Source: an uncultured Halieaceae bacterium (GTDB lineage: Bacteria; Pseudomonadota; Gammaproteobacteria; Pseudomonadales; Halieaceae). From it: a stretch of 5,744 nt of DNA. The notes beneath the pieces are model-generated. The model had not been told where the DNA came from, made no database searches, and was given only the letters and a program-made list of their open reading frames with translations. Shown here piece after piece: positions 1 to 5,066 of the stretch (position 1 is its first letter; the number at the start of each line of letters is the position of its first letter). The stretch is from the NCBI GenBank assembly GCA_938045215.1, contig CALINF010000092.1, forward strand, positions 1-5,744, given 5' to 3'. Both the position numbers and the translations under genes were made by a program.

Positions 1-647
1 TCTACATCCTTGAATACGATATTGGCACCGAGCTGACCATCCATCAAACGATAGGCCAGTTTCTCTACACCGGGTGCGTCCATCGGCACTACAAACAGGC
101 TGATGCCACTGGCGTCGTTCTGCTGGCCACTGGTGCGTGCAGAGACCACGGCGTAGTCTGCATTAACGCCGTTTTGCACAACCACTTTCTCGCCGCTGAT
201 CTTGTAGCTGTCGCCACTGGCTGTGGCCGTGGTCTTGATGTCAGACAGCTCATACCGACCCTGACGCTCCAGATAGGCAAACGTGCCAAGCACACTGCCA
301 TCGATGATACGGGGGATGTAGTCAGCCTGCAGTTCGGCACTACCGCCTTTCTGTATCAGGCCACCAAACAGCAGCACAGTCGCTGCGTAGGGCTCTACCA
401 CAAGTCCGCGGCCCAGCTCTTCCATCACCACCATCACATCAACGATGTTGCCGCCAAATCCACCATGCTCTTCAGCAAATGGCACCGACAACCAGCCGAG
501 CTCAGCAAAGGTCTGCCATTTCTCACGGCTCATACCCTCTTCCGAATTGGCTATCGCACGGCGTGTATCAAACTCGTAGTCATCCTGTACATAGCGGGCG
601 ACACTGTCCCGGAGCATGACCTGTTCTTCAGTAAAATCAAAATTCAT
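1..647 (-). CDS. Acyl-CoA dehydrogenase family protein, divergent partner subunit (3' end missing)
   Basis: The ATG at 647-645 opens a frame of 215 codons that runs off the left edge. The family is usually about 375-390 residues, so the C-terminal helical domain is missing. The start MNFDFTEEQVMLRDSV is a typical acyl-CoA dehydrogenase N-terminus, followed by GWLSVPFAEEHGG (51-63) and MEELGRGL (75-82). The beta domain is odd. Where relatives have a (T/S)EPxxGSD FAD/substrate motif, this protein reads AYLERQGRYELSD (124-136), and the usual KxW(I/T)(T/S) strand is EKVVVQNGVNAD (153-164). It begins 21 bases after the stop of the upstream dehydrogenase, with an AGAGGA ribosome site 7 bases before the ATG, so the two are very probably co-transcribed. 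In known heterotetrameric acyl-CoA dehydrogenases one subunit is degenerate in this way. I infer a structural partner of the 669-1850 product; independent activity is less likely. Family membership is secure, substrate unknown. Confidence 0.93.
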   Translation of the reverse strand, partial: MNFDFTEEQVMLRDSVARYVQDDYEFDTRRAIANSEEGMSREKWQTFAELGWLSVPFAEEHGGFGGNIVDVMVVMEELGRGLVVEPYAATVLLFGGLIQKGGSAELQADYIPRIIDGSVLGTFAYLERQGRYELSDIKTTATASGDSYKISGEKVVVQNGVNADYAVVSARTSGQQNDASGISLFVVPMDAPGVEKLAYRLMDGQLGANIVFKDV

Positions 648-654
648 GATTGTT

Positions 655-660
655 TCCTCT
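655..660 (-). promoter_or_regulatory. Ribosome binding site of the second acyl-CoA dehydrogenase gene
   Basis: The minus strand reads AGAGGA, then 7 bases, then ATG at 647. This good Shine-Dalgarno match within the 21-base spacer supports the chosen start and shows the gene has its own initiation site and does not depend only on coupling to the upstream gene. Confidence 0.75.
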
Positions 661-668
661 CGCTCCGC

Positions 669-1850
669 TTATTCCAGGCCCAATACGGCCTTGGCGATGA
701 TGTTTTTCTGAACCTCGTTCGACCCACCATAGATCGTAGCGGCACGGCCATACATGAATGACTGGCGGGCAGCGCTGCCAAACTCATGGCCCAACTGCTC
801 TGCGCTCAAGTCATTGGGCAATACGCCCTGATAGTGCGCAGCCATATCCATCATCAGGTTCTGAATAGCCTGCTGCATCTCGGTGCCCTTGATTTTCAGC
901 AGGGAAGATTCGGGGCCAGGTGCGCTGCCTGCAGCAGCAGAGGCCAACACACGCAGCTCGGTGTATTCCAGAGCCATCAGCTCAATCTCAATGTCTGAGA
1001 TTCGCTTCTGGAACGTGGGATCGTCCAGCAATGATTTGCCACCGTTGATTTCCTTCGCTGCAAACTTCTTGGCCTGCGCCACGGCACGCATGCTGTCGGG
1101 TACACCGGCAATGCCGGTACGCTCATGCGCCAGCAAGGCTTTGGCATAGGTCCAGCCTTTGTTCTCCTCACCAATTCTGTTGGCAATGGGTACACGCACA
1201 TTATTGAACTCAACCTCGTTCAAGCTGTGATGGTTGTCGATAGAAACAATGGGGTTCACCTTGATACCCTCACTCTTCATATCGATCAACAGGAATGAAA
1301 TACCCTGCTGCTTCTTGCCTTCATTACTGGTGCGAACCAGACAGAAGATCCAGTCTGCATTCTGGGCGTAGGTCGTCCAGATCTTGGCACCGTTCACGAT
1401 GTAGTCATCGCCATCACGCTCTGCCTTGGTCTTGAGCGACGCCAGGTCCGAGCCTGAGCCAGGCTCAGAATAGCCCTGACACCACCAGTCTTCGCTTTGG
1501 AGAATACGCGGCAGAAACTTGGCTTTTTGCTCCTCGGAGCCAAAGGTGTAAATCACCGGGGCCACCATGGTCAAACCAAAGGGCACCACATCGCGAATAC
1601 CGCGAGATGTGCGTTCGGTCTCATAGATGAATTTCTGGGTGCTGTTCCAGCCTGTACCACCGTGCTCTACAGGCCAGCCCGGCGCGACCCACCCTTTGGC
1701 GTACAAACGCTTTTGCCACTCAATGATGGCTTCCTTGTTGTTGTTACGACCCTCAAGGCGCTGCGCAATGTCGTCGTCATAGGCTTCATCAAAAAAAGCC
1801 CGCACTTCATCCCTGAACGCCAGATCTTCTGGGGAAAATGATGTATCCAC
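669..1850 (-). CDS. Acyl-CoA dehydrogenase, FAD-binding catalytic-type subunit
   Basis: This FAD-dependent flavoprotein would oxidise an acyl-CoA to the 2,3-enoyl-CoA in a beta-oxidation step. From the GTG at 1850 it has 393 residues, normal for the family. Visible parts: N-terminal helices with FSPEDLAFRDEVRAFF (4-19) and GWPVEHGGTGW (58-68); beta domain with YSEPGSGSD (127-135), the FAD/substrate motif, and KIWTTYAQNADW (156-167); C-terminal helices ending IYGGSNEVQKNIIAKAVLG. The MCAD-type catalytic Glu position (YEGT) is Gly here (YGGS, G375). A Glu sits in LLAHERTGIAG (E243), where LCAD and IVD carry their base, so E243 is the likely catalytic residue. A TTG at 1868 is also in frame, but GTG 1850 has a well-placed Shine-Dalgarno sequence. 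The next gene encodes a divergent paralogue, which suggests a hetero-oligomer like those acting on steroid side chains. The substrate is inferred only. Confidence 0.95.
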   Translation of the reverse strand: MDTSFSPEDLAFRDEVRAFFDEAYDDDIAQRLEGRNNNKEAIIEWQKRLYAKGWVAPGWPVEHGGTGWNSTQKFIYETERTSRGIRDVVPFGLTMVAPVIYTFGSEEQKAKFLPRILQSEDWWCQGYSEPGSGSDLASLKTKAERDGDDYIVNGAKIWTTYAQNADWIFCLVRTSNEGKKQQGISFLLIDMKSEGIKVNPIVSIDNHHSLNEVEFNNVRVPIANRIGEENKGWTYAKALLAHERTGIAGVPDSMRAVAQAKKFAAKEINGGKSLLDDPTFQKRISDIEIELMALEYTELRVLASAAAGSAPGPESSLLKIKGTEMQQAIQNLMMDMAAHYQGVLPNDLSAEQLGHEFGSAARQSFMYGRAATIYGGSNEVQKNIIAKAVLGLE

Positions 1851-1856
1851 GGTGCT

Positions 1857-1864
1857 ACCTCTCT
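1857..1864 (-). promoter_or_regulatory. Ribosome binding site that decides the GTG start at 1850
   Basis: The minus strand reads AGAGAGGT, with its GAGG core 7 bases before GTG 1850. The upstream in-frame TTG (1868-1866) lies directly before this site and has no Shine-Dalgarno sequence of its own. The protein therefore most likely begins (fMet)DTSFSPEDLAF. Confidence 0.75.
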
Positions 1865-1873
1865 GCAATTAAA

Positions 1874-1910
1874 GTCCGGAGCCGGCCACGAGATTACGTG
1901 AGCGCCGGAC
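1874..1910 (-). promoter_or_regulatory. GC-rich inverted repeat in the leader of the acyl-CoA dehydrogenase genes
   Basis: Outer arms GTCCGG/CCGGAC (1874-1879 and 1905-1910) pair perfectly. Inside them CACG/CGTG (1887-1890 and 1897-1900) closes a 6-base loop. An alternative fold pairs CCGGC with GCCGG next to the same inner stem. On the minus strand the structure is followed by TTTAATT and then, a few bases later, the ribosome site of the dehydrogenase gene. It could be an attenuator-like terminator, a 5' stabilising hairpin, or a dimeric repressor's operator. The sequence shows the symmetry; the role is inference. Confidence 0.4.
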
Positions 1911-1914
1911 CCAT

Positions 1915-1943
1915 ATTTGACCTTTGAGTATGTTTTTCATCAA
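1915..1943 (-). promoter_or_regulatory. Possible sigma70-type promoter for the acyl-CoA dehydrogenase pair
   Basis: On the minus strand TTGATG (1943-1938) and TCAAAT (1920-1915) are separated by 17 bases; each matches 4 of 6 consensus positions. Transcription would begin near 1908, at the edge of the inverted repeat at 1874-1910. An alternative lies upstream: TTGCGA (2011-2006) and CATAAT (1990-1985), with a short 15-base spacer. Both are weak matches. A promoter is expected somewhere in this gap because terminator-like hairpins precede it. Confidence 0.22.
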
Positions 1944-2036
1944 TCGGGCATGTACCTTAACCAAGCCTGCCCTTCAAAACAAGGATTATGGTGTAAAGAA
2001 CACACTCGCAACCCATGTCTTACTGATACGCCACGC

Positions 2037-2057
2037 TCAGGCAAAGCGCCTGATTTT
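2037..2057 (+). terminator. Weak plus-strand terminator-like hairpin
   Basis: The plus strand has the stem TCAGGC/GCCTGA (2037-2042 and 2048-2053) with a 5-base loop, followed directly by TTTT. It faces against all genes here and could stop antisense transcription before it enters the cnoX-like gene. A third copy of CAGGC at 2059-2063 allows an alternative fold. The short stem and short T run keep confidence low. Confidence 0.25.
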
Positions 2058-2076
2058 ACAGGCATAAAAGGGGGAC

Positions 2077-2111
2077 AAAACCGGTGCGACTGAACCGGCA
2101 GCGGCCGGCTC
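2077..2111 (-). terminator. Probable rho-independent terminator after the cnoX-like gene
   Basis: Starting 3 bases after the stop codon, the minus strand can form an 8-bp hairpin GAGCCGGC/GCCGGTTC with a 4-base loop (2111-2092, one G-U pair). It can instead form CCGGT/ACCGG (2098-2094 and 2085-2081), followed directly by TTTT (2080-2077) and later by a second TTTT. The two stems share bases and exclude each other. This probably ends the dnaK-dnaJ-dapB-cnoX transcript and separates it from the dehydrogenase genes. The T tract is short, so termination may be partial. Confidence 0.5.
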
Positions 2112-2114
2112 AGA

Positions 2115-2987
2115 CTAGTAGATCAAGCTGTAGAGCTTGCGTTGGAACTCAGCCGCCAATGGATCGCCCTTGCCAAGGCTGGCAATCGTGTCCAGCAAGG
2201 CCTTACGGGTAGAGCCATTGCCATGATCCAGGTCTTTTTCGAGTATCAAGATCAGGTTTTCAAGCGCTTCGCGGAATCGACCTGCATTGGTGTATTGGAT
2301 AGCCAGATTAACTCTGGATTCATGATCATCTGGATTAGCAGCCAATGCCTGCTCCAACGCGTCCATCTCCGGCGATTGGGCCGCCTCACGCTTGATTTCC
2401 AGCTGAGCCACCAACTGCTCGAAGGCGGCATCCTGATCCACCATTCGCACTTCATCGAGAACCGCTTGCGCCTCATCAAGACGCCTGGATTCGATTAGGC
2501 AATGGGCGTAGGCGATCGTGATGTCATACTGCTTTCCAGACTCATCCCAGGCCTGCCGCAGAGGCGCTACTGCTGCAGCAAAGTCACCCGCTTCCATAGC
2601 CGCATTGGCCTGTTGCAATAAGCCGTCCCATGCAGCGGGGAGGTCCTTACTTAACATTTCACGCACAGCGTTCTCGGGTTGCGCGCCGGCAAACCCATCC
2701 ACGGGTTGGCCGTCCTTGATCACCATCACTGTTGGCAGGCTGCGCACACCAAACTGCTGCGCAATCATCTGCTGCTCATCCGCGTTCACTTTTGCCAGCA
2801 AGAATGCGCCCTGATACTCGGTGGCAATCTTTTCGAGCAGTGGCATCAGCACCTTGCACGGTTCACACCAGTCCGCCCAGAAATCCACAACAACCGGTCG
2901 CTGATGAGATTCCTCGATTAGTAGCTGTGCGGCATTACTTTCATCAATATTGACGATAAAGTCGTCGGCAGGTGACTGCATATCCAT
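2115..2987 (-). CDS. cnoX: CnoX/YbbN-type chaperedoxin (thioredoxin domain plus TPR region)
   Basis: The 290-residue product has a thioredoxin fold at about 10-115: VVVDFWADWCEPCK (32-45) with an intact CXXC (C41, C44), cis-proline region RSLPT (82-86) and KDGQPVDGFAGA. Helical TPR-like repeats follow at about 120-285 (for example EAGDFAAAVAPLRQAW and NAGRFREALENLILIL). Size and architecture match E. coli CnoX (YbbN), a holdase that protects substrates from aggregation and over-oxidation and passes them to GroEL/ES and DnaK/J/GrpE. The C-terminal FQRKLYSLIY resembles the E. coli C-terminal helix that contacts GroEL. E. coli CnoX lacks the first active-site Cys; this protein has both, so it may also act as an oxidoreductase, as reported for Caulobacter CnoX. 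An in-frame GTG at 3005 exists, but ATG 2987 has AGGAG 8 bases upstream. It follows dapB by 29 bases, probably in one operon with dnaKJ. Cytoplasmic: no signal peptide or membrane segment is seen. Confidence 0.88.
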   Translation of the reverse strand: MDMQSPADDFIVNIDESNAAQLLIEESHQRPVVVDFWADWCEPCKVLMPLLEKIATEYQGAFLLAKVNADEQQMIAQQFGVRSLPTVMVIKDGQPVDGFAGAQPENAVREMLSKDLPAAWDGLLQQANAAMEAGDFAAAVAPLRQAWDESGKQYDITIAYAHCLIESRRLDEAQAVLDEVRMVDQDAAFEQLVAQLEIKREAAQSPEMDALEQALAANPDDHESRVNLAIQYTNAGRFREALENLILILEKDLDHGNGSTRKALLDTIASLGKGDPLAAEFQRKLYSLIY

Positions 2988-2995
2988 ATCAGGCG

Positions 2996-3000
2996 CTCCT
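2996..3000 (-). promoter_or_regulatory. Ribosome binding site that decides the ATG start of cnoX
   Basis: The minus strand reads AGGAG, then 8 bases, then ATG at 2987. The upstream GTG (3005-3003) would place this site inside the coding region and has no Shine-Dalgarno sequence of its own. The next ATG (2981) is 14 bases from the site, which is too far. Confidence 0.7.
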
Positions 3001-3016
3001 GTCACATCTGTAAGTT

Positions 3017-3829
3017 TCAGGCCTTGAAGCCAAGCACGTCGCGCATGTCATACAAGCCAACGGGCTGTTCAGTCAGCCAGCTGGCCGCACGGACGGCGCC
3101 GCGCGCAAATGACAGCCTGCTGGAGGCTTTATGAGTAATCTCCACGCGCTCACCCTCGGCGGCGAACATCACCGTGTGATCGCCCACAATATCGCCTGCG
3201 CGCACCGTGGCAAATCCAATCGTGTTCTTGTCTCTGGCGCCCGTTTGTCCCTCACGCCCATAGACGGCAACTTCATCGAGGTCTCTGCCAAGCGCACCAG
3301 CCACAACCTGGCCCATGCTTAATGCAGTACCCGAGGGCGCATCAATTTTGTGGCGATGATGCGCCTCTACTATCTCGATGTCAGATTCTTCACCCATCAC
3401 GCGAGCGGCCATTTCGAGCAGCTCAAAGCACAGGTTTACGCCGGTCGAGAAATTTGAGGCCTTGCAGATGGCTATCTTGTGCGCCGCTGCGTCAATCAGA
3501 GCCTGCTGTTCATCAGTGAAACCGGTGGTACCAATCACCATAGCAACGCCTTTTTCAACGCACGCTGCGAGATTGGCCGTTGTGGCATCGGGAATACTGA
3601 AGTCGATCAACACATCAACATCATTCAGCGCACTTTCCAGATTGCTGCTTATAGCTATGCCATTGCTACCCTGCCCTGCGACTTCACCGGCGTCGGCGCC
3701 AACAAGGCTACTCTGGTCACGCTCCAATGCTGCCGTAAGCTTCAATTTGCCGTTCGAGGCCGCTATTGCCTCAACCAGCGTTCTACCCATACGACCACCG
3801 GCACCTGTAATGCCTACTCTAAGGGTCAT
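3017..3829 (-). CDS. dapB: 4-hydroxy-tetrahydrodipicolinate reductase (DapB)
   Basis: DapB reduces 4-hydroxy-tetrahydrodipicolinate to tetrahydrodipicolinate with NAD(P)H, in the cytoplasmic diaminopimelate/lysine pathway that also feeds peptidoglycan. The 270-residue length matches the family (E. coli about 273). The N-terminal Rossmann motif is GITGAGGRMG (6-15), followed by DFSIPDAT (76-83) and VIGTTGF (98-104). The family signature EAHHRHKIDAPSGTAL spans 155-170; H157 and K161 correspond to the catalytic His and Lys of E. coli DapB. ASNFSTGVNL (124-133) is the usual hinge/substrate region. The start ATG overlaps the dnaJ stop as ATGA, and no strong ribosome site precedes it, which suggests translational coupling to dnaJ. 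The dnaJ-dapB order is common in gammaproteobacteria such as Pseudomonas, where carAB usually follows; here the cnoX-like gene does. Confidence 0.97.
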   Translation of the reverse strand: MTLRVGITGAGGRMGRTLVEAIAASNGKLKLTAALERDQSSLVGADAGEVAGQGSNGIAISSNLESALNDVDVLIDFSIPDATTANLAACVEKGVAMVIGTTGFTDEQQALIDAAAHKIAICKASNFSTGVNLCFELLEMAARVMGEESDIEIVEAHHRHKIDAPSGTALSMGQVVAGALGRDLDEVAVYGREGQTGARDKNTIGFATVRAGDIVGDHTVMFAAEGERVEITHKASSRLSFARGAVRAASWLTEQPVGLYDMRDVLGFKA

Positions 3830-4953
3830 GGCTTCATATCATCAAAGAAGTTCTTCACGCCCTCAAAGAAACTGGTCTGGCGTGGCGATTGGGCGTTGCC
3901 GGCTTCACCCAGGCTTTCCTGAAACTTTTGCAGCAACTCCTTCTGCTCCTTGTTCAGGTTCACAGGGGTTTCTACCACGGCCCGACACAACAGATCGCCA
4001 ACACTGCCGCCTCGCACCGGCTTCACACCTTTACCTCGCAAACGGAACAACTTGCCCGTTTGTGTCTCAGACGGAATCTTGAGGTTTACGCGGCCATCCA
4101 GCGTGGGCACTTCCAGCTCGCCACCTAACGCAGCTGCTACGAAGGTAATCGGCACTTCGCAATACAGATTCTTTCCATCGCGCTCGAATATCGGATGCTG
4201 CTTAACAGACATCTGTACGAACAGGTCTCCCGGAGGCCCGCCTTCCGGCCCTGCCTCGCCCTCTCCGGACAAACGAATCCGGTCGCCGGTATCCACGCCT
4301 GGCGGTACTTTCACCGACAGTGTTTTGGTTTTCTCAACCCGACCCTGCCCATGGCAGCTACCACAGGGATCTTCAATTGTCTTGCCACGACCGCGACAGG
4401 TTGGGCACGTTTGCTGCACCTGAAAAAAGCCCTGCTGCATGCGCACCTGGCCGGCACCGCCGCAGGTACCACAGGTAGTGGCAGAGCTGCCTTTCTTGGC
4501 ACCTGAACCGTCGCAGGTATCACAAGCAGAAAGGCTGGGCACGCGGATCTCTACAGTGGTGCCTTTAACGGCGTCCTCAAGAGAAATATCCAATGTGTAG
4601 CGCAAATCCGAGCCACGAGCAGGCCCACCGGGGCCACGGCCGCCACCGCCGAAAATGTCGCCAAAAACGTCGCCAAAGATATCGCTGAAATTGCCGCCAC
4701 CACCGAAACCACCGCCGCCCATACTCGGGTCAACGCCAGCATGACCGTACTGGTCATACGCCCCGCGCTTTTCGCTATCCATCAAGACCTCATAGGCCTC
4801 GGTAGCTTCTTTGAACTTCTCATCAGACTCAGGATCATCGGAGTTACGATCCGGGTGATACTTCATCGCCACCCGACGGTAAGACTTCTTGATCTCTTTC
4901 TCGTCTGCATTTTTGCTGACGCCGAGCACTTCGTAATAATCGCGTTTTGACAT
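3826..4953 (-). CDS. dnaJ: Chaperone protein DnaJ (Hsp40, type I)
   Basis: DnaJ stimulates DnaK's ATPase and delivers unfolded clients to it in the cytoplasm. All type I parts are present in 375 residues: a J domain (about 4-70) with the essential HPD at 33-35; a Gly/Phe-rich linker (about 77-115) with repeated DIFGD units; four zinc-binding CxxCxGxG motifs (144-151, 161-168, 183-190, 197-204), all eight cysteines intact; and C-terminal substrate-binding domains to the end. The start is fixed by the conserved MSKRDYYEVLG. No convincing Shine-Dalgarno sequence lies in the 20 bases before the ATG, which is unusual for so conserved a gene. It lies 113 bases after dnaK across two hairpins, and its TGA overlaps the dapB ATG. 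Heat-shock control would act at a promoter upstream of the window; none is visible here. Confidence 0.98.
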   Translation of the reverse strand: MSKRDYYEVLGVSKNADEKEIKKSYRRVAMKYHPDRNSDDPESDEKFKEATEAYEVLMDSEKRGAYDQYGHAGVDPSMGGGGFGGGGNFSDIFGDVFGDIFGGGGRGPGGPARGSDLRYTLDISLEDAVKGTTVEIRVPSLSACDTCDGSGAKKGSSATTCGTCGGAGQVRMQQGFFQVQQTCPTCRGRGKTIEDPCGSCHGQGRVEKTKTLSVKVPPGVDTGDRIRLSGEGEAGPEGGPPGDLFVQMSVKQHPIFERDGKNLYCEVPITFVAAALGGELEVPTLDGRVNLKIPSETQTGKLFRLRGKGVKPVRGGSVGDLLCRAVVETPVNLNKEQKELLQKFQESLGEAGNAQSPRQTSFFEGVKNFFDDMKP

Positions 4954-4994
4954 AGACAGCTGGTCTTGACTCGTTGACTGTTGTTTAAACGACT

Positions 4995-5017
4995 ACGCGG
5001 GCACATATGTCCCGCGT
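4995..5017 (-). promoter_or_regulatory. Second hairpin in the dnaK-dnaJ spacer
   Basis: A perfect 7-bp stem ACGCGGG/CCCGCGT (4995-5001 and 5011-5017) encloses a 9-base loop that contains the palindrome ACATATGT. On the minus strand AGTCGTTTAAAC follows, so the T run is short and this is at best a weak terminator. With the neighbouring hairpin it may tune the amount of dnaJ message relative to dnaK. The structure is seen; the role is inferred. Confidence 0.5.
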
Positions 5018-5032
5018 TGTCTGATTTACCTT

Positions 5033-5053
5033 GGGGGCAGCGTTGCTGCCCCC
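5033..5053 (-). promoter_or_regulatory. Strong GC-rich hairpin directly after dnaK
   Basis: A perfect 9-bp stem GGGGGCAGC/GCTGCCCCC with a 3-base loop begins 13 bases after the dnaK stop codon. There is no T tract on either strand, so it is not a standard intrinsic terminator. A stem this strong at the end of a highly expressed gene could block 3' exonucleases or mark a processing site, raising dnaK message relative to dnaJ. That role is inference. Confidence 0.55.
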
Positions 5054-5066
5054 CGACAAGAGTAGC

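Noticed and set aside
423..438. CATCACCACCATCAC run resembling a His-tag or repeat
   Set aside because: It is the complement of ordinary Val/Met codons (VMVVM) in the minus-strand dehydrogenase gene.
174..761. Plus-strand open frame of 195 codons across the two dehydrogenase genes
   Set aside because: It is antisense to clear family members on the minus strand, spans their junction, and its translation has no recognisable domain. It is a frame shadow.
1988..2005. GTGT...ACAC inverted repeat near the alternative promoter, considered as an operator
   Set aside because: Arms of 4 bases are too short, and it does not match the KstR, FadR or PsrA operator patterns I know.
1957..2016. A 19-codon minus-strand ORF in the gap after cnoX
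   Set aside because: It has no Shine-Dalgarno sequence, no conserved feature and no run of regulatory codons. An ORF this short is expected by chance in a 246-base gap.
1879..2111. Nine-base inverted repeat GAGCCGGCC (1879-1887) and GGCCGGCTC (2103-2111) flanking most of the gap
   Set aside because: Each arm is already part of a local hairpin. There is no transposase, target duplication or other sign of a mobile element, so long-range pairing is probably chance in GC-rich DNA.
3378..4082. Plus-strand open frame of 234 codons across dapB and dnaJ
   Set aside because: It is antisense to two strongly conserved genes, has no recognisable protein family, and its composition fits a shadow of GC-rich coding DNA.
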